Below are positions 51,762-60,642 of a stretch of 64,000 bases of DNA, one piece after another. The DNA comes from Antarcticimicrobium sp040365005 (GTDB lineage Bacteria; Pseudomonadota; Alphaproteobacteria; Rhodobacterales; Rhodobacteraceae), in assembly GCF_040365005.1 (NCBI RefSeq), contig NZ_BAABWV010000008.1, positions 62,001 through 126,000 of the forward strand, given 5' to 3'. Numbering within the stretch: the first letter of the stretch is position 1; every line of letters starts with the position of its first letter. The position numbers and the translations under genes were made by a program. A model generated the notes under the pieces. That model saw only the letters and a program-made list of their open reading frames with translations, did no database searches and was not told where the DNA came from.

Positions 51762-52697
51762 ATGAAGATCGCCTTTCAGATGGACCCGATCGGGGCCGTG
51801 GACATCAATGCCGACAGCACCTTTCGGCTGGCCGAGGAGGCGCAGGCGCGGGGGCATGAGCTGTTCTTCTACGGGCCCGATCAACTGGCCTACCAGGAGG
51901 GGCGGATCACTGCGTGGGGGCAGGATTTCACCGTGCAGCGGGTGCCGGGCGATCCGGCGGTGCTGGGCGCGGCGCGCGAGGTCGACCTGGCCGAGTGGGA
52001 CGTGGTCTGGCTGCGCCAGGATCCGCCGTTCGACATGCATTACATCACCTCGACCCACCTGCTGGACCGGCTGAAGGGCAAGGCGCTGGTGGTGAACGAC
52101 CCGTTCTGGGTGCGCAATTACCCCGAGAAACTGCTGGTGCTGGACTTCCCTCACCTGACCCCGCCGACCACGATCGCGCGCGATCTGGCCACCATCCGCA
52201 AGTTCAAGGACAAGCACGGCGACATCATCCTGAAGCCGCTTTATGGCAATGGCGGCGCCGGGGTGTTCCGGCTGGACGCCAATGACCGCAACCTGAGTTC
52301 GCTGCACGAGCTGTTCACCGGGTTCAGCCGAGAGCCGCTGATCGTGCAGAAGTTCCTGCCCGATGTCCGCAACGGCGACAAGCGGGTGATCCTGGTCGAC
52401 GGCGCGCCTGTCGGTGCCATCAACCGGGTGCCGGCCAAGGGCGAGACGCGCTCGAACATGCATGTGGGCGGCCGGCCGGAGAAGATCGGGTTGAGCGAGC
52501 GGGACCTGGAGATCTGCGCCGCCATCGGGCCGCTGCTCAAAGAAAAGGGCCAGGTTTTTGTCGGGATCGACGTGATCGGCGACTACCTGACCGAGATCAA
52601 CGTGACCTCGCCCACCGGCATCCAGGAGTTGGAGCGTTTCGACGGCATCAACGTGGCCGCGCAGATCTGGGAGGCGGTGGAAGCGCGCGCTGGATGA
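51762..52697 (+). CDS. gshB: glutathione synthetase
   Basis: This 311-residue ATP-grasp enzyme joins gamma-glutamylcysteine and glycine to form glutathione. MKIAFQMDPIGAVDINADST is the family N-terminus. KPLYGNGGAGVFRL is the ATP-binding loop and INVTSPTGIQE the conserved C-terminal metal-site segment. The frame is open further upstream, but the ATG at 51762 gives the conserved start. It overlaps the next gene by 4 bp (ATGA). Confidence 0.97.
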   Translation: MKIAFQMDPIGAVDINADSTFRLAEEAQARGHELFFYGPDQLAYQEGRITAWGQDFTVQRVPGDPAVLGAAREVDLAEWDVVWLRQDPPFDMHYITSTHLLDRLKGKALVVNDPFWVRNYPEKLLVLDFPHLTPPTTIARDLATIRKFKDKHGDIILKPLYGNGGAGVFRLDANDRNLSSLHELFTGFSREPLIVQKFLPDVRNGDKRVILVDGAPVGAINRVPAKGETRSNMHVGGRPEKIGLSERDLEICAAIGPLLKEKGQVFVGIDVIGDYLTEINVTSPTGIQELERFDGINVAAQIWEAVEARAG

Positions 52698-53617
52698 GCT
52701 GGCAGCGCGTCGCCCTCAACCTGATCCTGCGGCTGACGGAAAAACCCCATCTCGCCCGGGTGCGGGATCCGGAGGTGATTCGCGCCCGTTTCGAGCGCCG
52801 CGCGCGCTGGTTGTTCCGCCCGCCGCGGGATGTGTTGGAGCGGCCGGTGCAGCTGGACACGGGCAGCCGCGGGCTGGAGGGGCTCCGGGTCGGGGATGGC
52901 GCGGACACCGGGCCGGTGATCCTGTATTTCCACGGCGGTGCTTATGTCTTTGGCAGCCCCCGCACCCATGCGGCGCTGGCGGCGCGGCTGGCGCAACTGA
53001 CCGGCCTGCCGGTCTGCCTGCCCGATTATCGCAAGGCGCCGGAGTACCCTTTTCCGGCGGCGGTGGAGGATGCACGGGCGGCGTTCGATGCGCTGGCCGC
53101 CTCGGGCATCCCGGCGGGACGAATCGTGCTGGGCGGCGACAGCGCCGGCGGCGGGCTGGCCTTGGCGCTCTTGGGGGATCTTTGCGCGCGGGGGGCGGAC
53201 TTGCCGGCGGCGGCTTTCGCCTTTTCCCCGCTGACCGACCTCGGGTTTTCCGGGGACAGCTTTCGCGCCAACGCGGCGCGCGACGTGATGCTGCCCGCCG
53301 GGCGGGACAGGGACATGGCGCAGATGTACCTGCAGGGTGCCGACCCGGCGCAACCGCTGGCCTCGCCGCTCATGGCCGATTTTACCGGGGCGGGGCCGGT
53401 CTGGCTGGCTGCGGGGGATACCGAGATCATGCTCGACGACACCCGCCGGATGGCGGCGCATCTGCGCCGGCAGGGGGTGACGGTCGAAGAGGTCATCGCG
53501 CGCGACCTGCCGCATGTCTGGCCGTTCTTCTGGCGTTACCTGCCCGAGGGCGCGGCGACTCTGCGTGCGCTGGCGGGCTGGATCAGCCGGCAATTGTGGC
53601 GGTCAGGCGAAAGCTGA
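52694..53617 (+). CDS. alpha/beta hydrolase, hormone-sensitive-lipase (HSL) type esterase
   Basis: This 307-residue esterase/lipase-like protein has HGGAYVFGS for the HGGG-type oxyanion hole, GDSAGGG for the nucleophile serine, GDTEIMLDD for the acid and DLPHVWPFF for the histidine. Family members hydrolyse short-chain acyl esters; the substrate is unknown. The start overlaps the gshB stop (ATGA). The 3-prime end overlaps the converging comM gene by 35 bp. Confidence 0.87.
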   Translation: MSWQRVALNLILRLTEKPHLARVRDPEVIRARFERRARWLFRPPRDVLERPVQLDTGSRGLEGLRVGDGADTGPVILYFHGGAYVFGSPRTHAALAARLAQLTGLPVCLPDYRKAPEYPFPAAVEDARAAFDALAASGIPAGRIVLGGDSAGGGLALALLGDLCARGADLPAAAFAFSPLTDLGFSGDSFRANAARDVMLPAGRDRDMAQMYLQGADPAQPLASPLMADFTGAGPVWLAAGDTEIMLDDTRRMAAHLRRQGVTVEEVIARDLPHVWPFFWRYLPEGAATLRALAGWISRQLWRSGES

Positions 53618-55097
53618 GCGCCTCGGCCAGGTGCGACCGGTGGACGTGCTGCGCTCCGTCGAGATCGGCGATGGTACGCGCCACCCGCAGGATGCGGTGA
53701 TAGCCGCGCGCCGAGAGGCCGAAGCGTTCCGCCGCCCGGGTCAGCAACGCGCGCCCCTCGGCGTCGGGGGTGGCGATCCGCTCCAGCAACTCGCCCTCGG
53801 CATCTGCGTTCTGGCGGGCGCTGTCATGGTCGGCGAAGCGTGCCTCCTGCACGTCGCGGGCGGTGGCGACGCGGGCGGCGACGCTTTCGGACCGTTCGCC
53901 GTCGGCGGGCAGGTCGAGATCGGTGAAACCGACGGGCGGCACCTCGACCCGCAGATCGAACCGGTCCATCAGGGGCCCCGAGATCCGGCCGAGGTAGTCG
54001 GCCCCGCATTGCGGCACCCGCGCGCAGGCCCGCTGCGGATCGGAGAGATAGCCGCATTTGCAGGGGTTGGCGGCGGCCACCAGCATGAACCGGCAGGGAT
54101 AGGTCACATGCGCGTTGGCGCGCGCCACCATCACCTCGCCGGTTTCGACCGGCTGGCGCAGGGTTTCCAGAACGGTGCGCGAGAACTCGGGAAACTCGTC
54201 CATGAACAGCACGCCGTTGTGGGCCAGGCTGATCTCGCCCGGGCGGGCGCCGCGCCCGCCGCCCACGATGGCGGCCATCGAGGCGGTGTGATGGGGTTCG
54301 CGGAACGGGCGCGTGCGGCTGATCCCGCCCTCTTCCAGCACGCCGCAGAGCGACTGGATCATCGAGGTTTCCAGCGCCTCGGTCGGGGTGAGCGGCGGCA
54401 GCAGGCCGGGCAGGCGGGCGGCCAGCATGGATTTGCCCGATCCCGGAGACCCGACCAGCAGCAGGTGATGGCGCCCGGCGGCGGCGATCTCCAGCGCGCG
54501 CTTGGCGCGTTCCTGTCCCTTGACGTCGCGCAGGTCACGGTCAGCGGGGGGCGCGGTGACCTCGCCGGGCTCGGCGGGGGCGATCGGGGCCTGTCCGGTG
54601 GCGTGACGGATCACTGCGCCCAGGTTTTCGGCGCCGATCGCCTGGCAATCGCCGACCCAGGCCGCCTCGGCGCCGCAGGCGGCGGGGCAGAGCAGGCTGC
54701 GCCCCTCTTGCGCGGCGGTCATCGCCGCGGGCAGCGCGCCAGGCACCGCGATCAGTGAGCCATCCAGCGACAATTCACCCAGGGCCACGGTGGTTTCGGC
54801 GGCGTCGTCGGGGATGATGCCGATCGCGGCCAGCAGCGCCACGGCGATCGGCAGGTCGAAATGGCTGCCCTCCTTGGGCAGGTCGGCGGGCGAGAGGTTG
54901 ACGGTGATGCGTTTCGCCGGCAGCGCGATGGCGAGCGCGCTGAGCGCGCTGCGAACCCGGTCGCGGGCCTCGGACACCGCCTTGTCCGGAAGGCCGACGA
55001 TGGCAAATGCCGGCAGGCCGGGGGTGACGGCGCATTGCACCTCGACCAGGCGGGCCTCGACCCCCTGGAAGGCGACGGTATAGGCGCGTGAGACCAT
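53583..55097 (-). CDS. comM: ComM/YifB-family Mg-chelatase-like AAA ATPase
   Basis: This 504-residue protein has an N-terminal Lon-protease-like ChlI domain (PGLPAFAIVGLPDKAVSEARDRV, broken around IVGLPD) and a AAA+ Mg-chelatase domain with GSPGSGKS (Walker A) and LFMDEFPEFS (Walker B). A zinc-like CKCGYLSDP...C region and the C-terminal chelatase-lid segment follow. ComM helps branch migration during natural transformation in gamma-proteobacteria; the role here is less certain. It converges on, and overlaps by 35 bp, the alpha/beta-hydrolase gene. Confidence 0.93.
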   Translation of the reverse strand: MVSRAYTVAFQGVEARLVEVQCAVTPGLPAFAIVGLPDKAVSEARDRVRSALSALAIALPAKRITVNLSPADLPKEGSHFDLPIAVALLAAIGIIPDDAAETTVALGELSLDGSLIAVPGALPAAMTAAQEGRSLLCPAACGAEAAWVGDCQAIGAENLGAVIRHATGQAPIAPAEPGEVTAPPADRDLRDVKGQERAKRALEIAAAGRHHLLLVGSPGSGKSMLAARLPGLLPPLTPTEALETSMIQSLCGVLEEGGISRTRPFREPHHTASMAAIVGGGRGARPGEISLAHNGVLFMDEFPEFSRTVLETLRQPVETGEVMVARANAHVTYPCRFMLVAAANPCKCGYLSDPQRACARVPQCGADYLGRISGPLMDRFDLRVEVPPVGFTDLDLPADGERSESVAARVATARDVQEARFADHDSARQNADAEGELLERIATPDAEGRALLTRAAERFGLSARGYHRILRVARTIADLDGAQHVHRSHLAEALSFRLTATIAG

Positions 55098-55186
55098 GGG
55101 GCGCCCCTGTGCCGGTGATGGACAGACCATCGCTAGCGGGCAGGTGGTTTAGGAATGGTTAACGGCGCGCGGGCGGGGCGGTCTCG

Positions 55187-55212
55187 GATGAGTATTTGGA
55201 AAGAGAAGAAGG
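55187..55212. repeat. second copy of the GAGTATTT-N4-AGAGAAGAAGG motif
   Basis: GAGTATTT, four variable bases, then AGAGAAGAAGG lies between comM and the GST gene. It is the same motif, with identical spacing, as at 20090-20112 in a different intergenic context. It ends 8 bp before the GST stop. Confidence 0.5.
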
Positions 55213-55219
55213 GGCGCGG

Positions 55220-55906
55220 TCAGCCCTGGATCGGCCAGCCCCCGATGGGCAGGTCGAGGGCGTAGGGCAGCGGATCGTAGGTGACCTCATGCGCCATGGC
55301 GCGCCATTTCCGCACCGCCGGGTCGGAGAGCAGCGCCGTGCAATAGGCATGGGCGGCCGCGCTCACCGGCAGGTCGTAGCCGAGGATGCGGGCGGCGACC
55401 GGGGTGTAGAACACATCGGCCAGGCTGTAGGCGCCGAACAGCCACCCCTCGGGTTTGCCGGAGAAGCTGTGGGCGTGGGTCCAGAGGGTTTCGAGGCGCG
55501 CCAGGTCGGCGCGCACGGCGGGCGAGGGGGTAAAACCCCGGTACTGGCCGTGTAACTGCATCGGGCATTCGGCGCGCAGGGCGGAAAAGCCGCTGGTCAT
55601 CTCGGCGCAGAGCCAGCGGGCGGTGGCGCGTCCGGCCGGGTCCGCCGGCCAGAGCCCGGCGTCGGGGTGGCGTTCGGCCAGGGTCTCCGCGATCGCCAGC
55701 GTCTCGCCCAGCACGGTGCCGTCGGGCAGCCGCAGCGCCGGGACCAGGCGGGCCGGGGCCAGCGGCGCGAGGTCGGCGGCCATGGTCCCGCTGTAGAGGC
55801 CGACGAAATGGCTCCGCACGGGCAGGGTGAATTTTTCGAACATCAGCCAGCCGCGCAGCGACCAGCTGGAGAACATGGCATCGCCGAGATAGAGGTCATA
55901 GGTCAT
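55220..55906 (-). CDS. glutathione S-transferase family protein
   Basis: This 228-residue GST-fold protein has an N-terminal thioredoxin-like domain with FSSWSLRGWLMFEKF (the active-site Ser-rich loop) and VPALRLPDGTVLGETLAIAE, which binds glutathione. The helical C-terminal domain (YSLADVFYTPVAARI) is typical. The substrate is unknown. It has its own start, 59 bp from the cobC-like gene stop upstream on the same strand; gshB lies nearby. Confidence 0.88.
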   Translation of the reverse strand: MTYDLYLGDAMFSSWSLRGWLMFEKFTLPVRSHFVGLYSGTMAADLAPLAPARLVPALRLPDGTVLGETLAIAETLAERHPDAGLWPADPAGRATARWLCAEMTSGFSALRAECPMQLHGQYRGFTPSPAVRADLARLETLWTHAHSFSGKPEGWLFGAYSLADVFYTPVAARILGYDLPVSAAAHAYCTALLSDPAVRKWRAMAHEVTYDPLPYALDLPIGGWPIQG

Positions 55907-55965
55907 GGGGGCAGGTTAGGCCGCGCAGGTTTCTGTCACCTAACGAAATTCTGTGGCCTCTCCTG

Positions 55966-56544
55966 TCACGGGATGTGATTGATCCGCGCCGCGTGCCAGC
56001 GCTGCGGGGCGCAGTGGATCTCGGTCACCGAGAGGTTGTCGATGCGGTGGCCAAAGGCGGTTTCGGCATCGATTCGCAAGGCGCGTTGAACCTGGGTCAG
56101 GATCAGGCCGAAGTGGGCCACGACGATCAGGTCGTCCCCCGCATGTCGGGCGATCAGCGCGTCGATGGCGGCGTCGGCGCGGTGGCGCAGATCGTTCCAG
56201 CTTTCGCCGCCGGGCGCGCGGGACGTGCCGGGGGTCTCCCAGAAGGCGCGGATGCGGTCTGGGTCCTCGGCCTCGATCTGCTGGAACCGGCGCAGCTCCC
56301 AGTCGCCGAAGTTCAGCTCGCGCAAGCGGGCATCGTGTGGCAGGCGGGGCCGCGCGCCCTGGATCGCGTCTGCCGTGGCGGTGGCGCGCAGCAGGTCGGA
56401 GGAAATGACCGTGGCCACCTTTGGCAGATGCGCTGACAGCCGGGCAAGGGCCGCGGTGTCGGAGAGATCGGCCGGCAGGTCGGACCAGCCCACCATGGAT
56501 TTCGCGTGGGTGGGACCGTGCCGGACCAGGTGCAGGCGGGTCAT
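55966..56544 (-). CDS. histidine phosphatase, CobC-like (alpha-ribazole phosphatase family)
   Basis: This 192-residue phosphoglycerate-mutase-fold phosphatase has LVRHGPTH with RHG (8-10) carrying the phosphorylated histidine. ELNFGDWE and VVAHFGLILTQV hold the second Arg/His set. It overlaps cobU by 4 bp, so it is probably the alpha-ribazole-5-phosphate phosphatase of cobalamin assembly, although the family is broad and this rests on context. Confidence 0.8.
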   Translation of the reverse strand: MTRLHLVRHGPTHAKSMVGWSDLPADLSDTAALARLSAHLPKVATVISSDLLRATATADAIQGARPRLPHDARLRELNFGDWELRRFQQIEAEDPDRIRAFWETPGTSRAPGGESWNDLRHRADAAIDALIARHAGDDLIVVAHFGLILTQVQRALRIDAETAFGHRIDNLSVTEIHCAPQRWHAARINHIP

Positions 56545-57062
56545 GGCAGGGTGCCTTTCAGCAGGTTGGGCAGGCCCGCGACCACCTGCACCACGGTTTC
56601 GGCGCGAGCGGCCAGGACGATGTTCAGCCGCCCCTGCGCCTCACGGAAGCGGCGCGACAGCGCGTCGGCGGGCACGATGCCCTGGCCCACCTCGTTGGTG
56701 ACGAGGATGATCTCGGCCCGGCAATTCGCGAGGTCGGACAGCAACCTGTCCTGTGCCGCCGAGAGATCGCTGTCGGCCATCATGTGATTGCTGAGCCAGA
56801 AGGTGGCGCAATCGACCAGGCAGATGCTCTCGGGGGCGAGGCCGGACAGCACCGGGCCAAGCTCCAACGGGGCCTCATGCGTGGTCCAGCCGGTGTCGCG
56901 GCGGGCCCGGTGCTTGGCAACCTTTTCGCGCATCTCGTCATCAAGAGGTTGTGACGTGGCCAGATAATGCTTTGCCTTTCCGGCAGCATCGGTCAGCCTT
57001 TCCGCATACTCTGATTTGCCTGAAGCCGCTCCACCAAGTATCATCGTGAGTCCAGAAGACAT
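56541..57062 (-). CDS. cobU: adenosylcobinamide kinase/guanylyltransferase
   Basis: This 173-residue bifunctional enzyme of cobalamin salvage and late biosynthesis phosphorylates and then guanylylates adenosylcobinamide. GGAASGKS (10-17) is the P-loop, AKHYLATSQP and HRARRDTGWTTHEAP are CobU motifs, and LVTNEVGQGIVP closes the nucleotide site. It is also named cobP. It overlaps the phosphatase and diverges from rpoH2 with a 98-bp promoter gap. Its product feeds cobalamin needed by Ecm. Confidence 0.95.
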   Translation of the reverse strand: MSSGLTMILGGAASGKSEYAERLTDAAGKAKHYLATSQPLDDEMREKVAKHRARRDTGWTTHEAPLELGPVLSGLAPESICLVDCATFWLSNHMMADSDLSAAQDRLLSDLANCRAEIILVTNEVGQGIVPADALSRRFREAQGRLNIVLAARAETVVQVVAGLPNLLKGTLP

Positions 57063-57075
57063 ATTTTACCTTTTT

Positions 57076-57104
57076 TGATCCGCCAAACCCCGGCCTGCGT
57101 AGCA
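57076..57104 (+). promoter_or_regulatory. candidate RpoE-type promoter of rpoH2
   Basis: TGATCC (57076-57081) is followed after exactly 18 bp by TAGCA (57100-57104). RpoE of Rhodobacter sphaeroides recognises TGATCC-N18-TAAGA and drives rpoH2 during singlet-oxygen stress. The -35 is perfect; the -10 matches three of five bases. It lies 57 bp before the rpoH2 ATG. Confidence 0.6.
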
Positions 57105-57160
57105 CGTATGGAAAGCAAGGCAAGACGCGCTGACACGCACGCCGATTTGAGGGGGAAGAC

Positions 57161-58039
57161 ATGGCACTTGATTCGATACACGACATGACGTTGTCCCGAC
57201 GGGCCATGAAGGCCGAGTTGCTGGATGCCGAGACGGAATTGAAACTGGCCTATGCCTGGCGCGACGATCGCGACGAGGCCGCGCTGCACCGCCTGATCAC
57301 CGCCTACATGCGTCTGGCGATCTCGATGGCGGCCAAGTTCAAGCGCTATGGCGCGCCGATGAACGACCTGATCCAGGAGGCGGGGCTGGGCCTGATGAAG
57401 GCCGCCGACAAGTTCGATCCGGATCGCGGCGTGCGGTTTTCCACCTACGCGGTGTGGTGGATCAAGGCCAGCATCCAGGACCATGTGATGCGCAACTGGT
57501 CGATGGTGCGCACCGGCAGCACCAGCAGCCAGAAATCGCTGTTCTTCAACATGCGCCGGGTCCAGGCCAAGCTGGAGCGCGAGGCCTCGGCCCAAGGCCA
57601 GAGGCTGGACCGCCACCAGTTGCACCAGATGATCGCGACCGAGGTCGGCGTGCCCCTGCGCGATGTCGAGATGATGGAGGGTCGGCTTTCGGGCGGTGAT
57701 TTCTCGCTCAACGCGGTGCAATCCGCCGAGGAGGAGGGTCGCGAATGGATCGACACGCTGGAAGATGACAGCGCGCAGAGCGCGGAACTGGTCGAGGACA
57801 GCCATGACATCGCGCAGTTGCGCGAATGGTTGGTGACGGCGATGCAGGAACTCAAGCCGCGCGAACGGTTGATCGTGCTGGAACGCAAGGTCCGCGAAGA
57901 TCCGCGCACGCTGGAAAGCCTGGGCCAGGAGCTCGGCCTGTCCAAGGAGCGGGTGCGACAGCTTGAAGCGGCGGCGTTCCAGAAGATGCGCAAGAGCCTT
58001 GAGGCCCAGTCGAAGGAAGTGCAAAACTTCCTCGCATGA
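57161..58039 (+). CDS. rpoH2: RNA polymerase sigma-32 family factor, RpoH2 type
   Basis: This 292-residue heat-shock-type sigma factor has region 2 with the FSTYAVWWIKASIQDHVMRN core, split here around WWIKASIQ. The RpoH box is QKSLFFNMRR (124-133). Region 4 helix-turn-helix has LGLSKERVRQLE. The N-terminus lacks the NRYLQEI segment of RpoH1, so it fits RpoH2, which in Rhodobacter handles photooxidative stress under RpoE. A GAGGGGG ribosome site precedes the ATG. It overlaps the ChaN-like gene by 4 bp (ATGA). Confidence 0.88.
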   Translation: MALDSIHDMTLSRRAMKAELLDAETELKLAYAWRDDRDEAALHRLITAYMRLAISMAAKFKRYGAPMNDLIQEAGLGLMKAADKFDPDRGVRFSTYAVWWIKASIQDHVMRNWSMVRTGSTSSQKSLFFNMRRVQAKLEREASAQGQRLDRHQLHQMIATEVGVPLRDVEMMEGRLSGGDFSLNAVQSAEEEGREWIDTLEDDSAQSAELVEDSHDIAQLREWLVTAMQELKPRERLIVLERKVREDPRTLESLGQELGLSKERVRQLEAAAFQKMRKSLEAQSKEVQNFLA

Positions 58040-58854
58040 CACGACTGCTGATCGCCCTGGGCATGATGCTCATCGCCTGTGCCGCCCCTGCCGGGGCGGT
58101 TTCTCTTTCCGATGCGCTGGTGGAGAGGATGCGCGCTACGCAGGTGGTGATCCTGGGCGAGGTGCATGACAATCCCGCGCATCACCGGGTGCAGGCGGCG
58201 GCGGTGGCGGCGCTGGCCCCCCGCGCGGTGGTCTGGGAGATGCTGACGGCGGAGGTGGCGGCAAAGCTGACGCCACAGATCATCGCCGATCCGGCGGCCC
58301 TGGCCGAGGTGACCGATTGGGACACCTCCGGCTGGCCACCGCTGGAGATGTACCTGCCGGTGTTCCGGGCGGCGCCGGGGGCGGCGCAGGTCGGGGCGCT
58401 GGTGCCGCGCAGCAGGGCGCGCGGGGTGATGGAGACCGGCGCCGTGGCGGCGTTTGGCGCGGACGCGGCGCGCTACGGTCTGGCCGATCCGCTGCCGGCG
58501 GCAGAGCAGGCTGCGCGCGAGGCCGATCAACTTGCCGCCCATTGCGATGCCCTGCCGCAGGAGATGTTGCCGATGATGGTCGAGATCCAGCGGCTGCGCG
58601 ACGCCGGGCTGGCCCGCGCGGCGCTGCACGCGTTGGAGCAGACCGGCGGCCCGGTGGTGGTGATTACCGGCAACGGCCATGCCCGCGCAGATCGCGGCGT
58701 TCCGGTCTACCTGCGCCGCGCGGCACCGGAGGTGGCGGTGTTCGCGCTGGGCCAGTCCGAGGCGGGGCAGGTCTCGGGGACGTTTGACGCGGTGGTGGAT
58801 GGGCCAGCCACGGAACGCCCCGATCCCTGTGCCGGTTTTTCCAAACCGGACTGA
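58036..58854 (+). CDS. ChaN-like haem-associated secreted protein
   Basis: This 272-residue protein of the ChaN/DUF399 family has a signal peptide (MTRLLIALGMMLIACAAPAGA). VILGEVHDNPAHHRVQ is the conserved family block with metal- or haem-site residues, and VVITGNGHARADRG the second. ChaN of Campylobacter binds two haems; the role here is unproven. The lipobox is weak (LIAC), so it may be a lipoprotein or a soluble periplasmic protein. Its start overlaps the rpoH2 stop. Confidence 0.8.
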   Translation: MTRLLIALGMMLIACAAPAGAVSLSDALVERMRATQVVILGEVHDNPAHHRVQAAAVAALAPRAVVWEMLTAEVAAKLTPQIIADPAALAEVTDWDTSGWPPLEMYLPVFRAAPGAAQVGALVPRSRARGVMETGAVAAFGADAARYGLADPLPAAEQAAREADQLAAHCDALPQEMLPMMVEIQRLRDAGLARAALHALEQTGGPVVVITGNGHARADRGVPVYLRRAAPEVAVFALGQSEAGQVSGTFDAVVDGPATERPDPCAGFSKPD

Positions 58855-58941
58855 GCGGGCAATCGGCTCTGGCGGATCGGGTCGCGCTTGCCTAGGGTCG
58901 GGTCGCGGCCGGCACGACCGGCACGAGAGGGGAGACAGGGG

Positions 58942-60138
58942 ATGCTGGCCGAAAAGCGCATTTTGCTGATCATCGGGGGCGGGATCGCCGCCTATAAATC
59001 GCTGGAACTGATCCGCCGGTTGCAGGATCGCGGCGCGCGGGTGACCCCGGTGCTGACCCGGGCCGGGGCGCAATTCGTCACGCCGCTTTCGGTTTCGGCG
59101 CTGGCCGGGCACAAGGTCTATACCGACCTGTTCGACCTGACCGACGAGGCCGAGATGGGCCATATAAACTTGTCGCGCAGCGCCGATCTGATCGTGGTGG
59201 CCCCGGCCACGGCCGACCTGATGGCCAAGATGGCGGCGGGGCTGGCCGAAGACCTGGCTTCGACGCTGCTTCTGGCGACCGATACCCCGGTCATGGTCGC
59301 CCCGGCGATGAATGTCCGCATGTGGGAGCATCCGGCGACCCAGCGCAACCGGGCGCAACTGGAGCAGGACGGGATCGGGTTCATCGGCCCGAACGAAGGC
59401 GGCATGGCCTGTGGCGAGTTTGGCCCGGGCCGCATGGCCGAACCGGCCGAGATTGTCGCGGCGGTCGAGGCCAAGCTCTCGGGCGGGCCGCTGGCGGGCA
59501 AGCGTATCCTCGTCACCTCCGGCCCCACGCATGAGCCGATCGACCCGGTGCGCTATATCGCCAACCGCTCCTCCGGCGCGCAGGGCACGGCGATCGCAAG
59601 GGCACTGGCGGGCCTCGGGGCACAGGTGGTCTTTGTCACCGGCCCGGCGGATGTGCCGCCGCCGCCGGGGGTCGAGGTGGTGGCGGTGGAAACCGCGCAG
59701 CAGATGCTGGAGGCGGTCGAGGGCGCGCTTCCGGTCGACGCGGGTGTCTTCGCGGCGGCGGTGGCCGACTGGCGCGTCGCCTCTGCCTCGGATCGCAAGT
59801 TGAAGAAAAGCCGCGACGGGATGCCCAGCCTGGCGTTCGCCGAGAACCCCGACATCCTCAAGACCGTGTCGCGGATGCCTGAAGGGCGGCCGCGCCTCGT
59901 GGTGGGCTTCGCCGCCGAGACCGACGACGTGATCGACAACGCCACCGCCAAGCGGGCGCGCAAGGGCTGCGACTGGATCGTCGCCAATGACGTGAGCCCG
60001 GCGACCGGCATCATGGGCGGGGCGGAAAACGCCGTGGTCCTGATCTCGGACGAAGGGCATGAGGAATGGCCGCGCATGGGCAAGGCCGAGGTCGCCGACC
60101 GGCTGGCGCGGCGCATCGCGGCGGCGCTGGACGGTTAG
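58942..60138 (+). CDS. coaBC: phosphopantothenoylcysteine decarboxylase/synthetase
   Basis: This 398-residue bifunctional CoA-biosynthesis enzyme has an N-terminal flavoprotein CoaC half with GGGIAAYKSLELIR, the active-site segment near PAMNVRMWEHPATQ and MACGEFGPGRM. The C-terminal CoaB half has VTSGPTHEPIDPVRYIANRSSG, broken around DPVRYI. The ATG at 58942 follows GGGGAGACAGGG; a TTG upstream is less likely. It begins the run coaBC-dut-MoeB-like. Confidence 0.96.
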   Translation: MLAEKRILLIIGGGIAAYKSLELIRRLQDRGARVTPVLTRAGAQFVTPLSVSALAGHKVYTDLFDLTDEAEMGHINLSRSADLIVVAPATADLMAKMAAGLAEDLASTLLLATDTPVMVAPAMNVRMWEHPATQRNRAQLEQDGIGFIGPNEGGMACGEFGPGRMAEPAEIVAAVEAKLSGGPLAGKRILVTSGPTHEPIDPVRYIANRSSGAQGTAIARALAGLGAQVVFVTGPADVPPPPGVEVVAVETAQQMLEAVEGALPVDAGVFAAAVADWRVASASDRKLKKSRDGMPSLAFAENPDILKTVSRMPEGRPRLVVGFAAETDDVIDNATAKRARKGCDWIVANDVSPATGIMGGAENAVVLISDEGHEEWPRMGKAEVADRLARRIAAALDG

Positions 60139-60186
60139 GCCGGGCGGCGCGGACAGGAACCAGAACAGGACAAGGGGCCATCGCCA

Positions 60187-60642
60187 ATGGTTGCAATCCG
60201 GGTGATCCACGAGGCCGAGGCGGACAGGGACATCCCGCTGCCCGGCTATGAAACGCCGGGGGCGGCGGGGGCCGACCTGCGCGCCAACCTGCCCGACCGG
60301 GGCGAGATCGAGCTGGACCCCGGCGCGCGGGCGCTGGTGCCCACCGGGCTGAGGATCGAGATCCCGGATGGCTACGAGGTGCAGATCCGGCCGCGCTCGG
60401 GGCTGGCGCTGAAACACGGGATCACCCTGCCCAACAGCCCCGGCACCATCGACAGCGACTATCGCGGGCCGCTGGGTGTGATCGTGATGAACGCGGGGGA
60501 CGCGCCGTTTCGCATCGCCCATGGGGACCGCATCGCGCAGATGGTCGTGGCCCCGGTGGTGCAGGCGCGGTTCGATCTGGCCGAGGACCTGTCCGACACC
60601 GCGCGCGGCGCCGGCGGCTTCGGCTCGACGGGGCAGCGCTGA
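60187..60642 (+). CDS. dut: deoxyuridine 5-prime-triphosphate nucleotidohydrolase
   Basis: This 151-residue homotrimeric dUTPase keeps uracil out of DNA and supplies dUMP. Motifs are visible in order: GAAGADLRA (1), RSGLALKHG (2), GTIDSDYRGPLGV (3), HGDRIAQMV (4) and GAGGFGSTG (5, glycine-rich C-terminal arm). It starts 48 bp after coaBC, and its TGA overlaps the next ATG by one base. Confidence 0.97.
   Translation: MVAIRVIHEAEADRDIPLPGYETPGAAGADLRANLPDRGEIELDPGARALVPTGLRIEIPDGYEVQIRPRSGLALKHGITLPNSPGTIDSDYRGPLGVIVMNAGDAPFRIAHGDRIAQMVVAPVVQARFDLAEDLSDTARGAGGFGSTGQR

Noticed and set aside
57445..60522. A 1025-codon minus-strand frame across rpoH2, chaN-like and coaBC
   Set aside because: It runs opposite three intact genes with clear family motifs, so it is a GC artefact.
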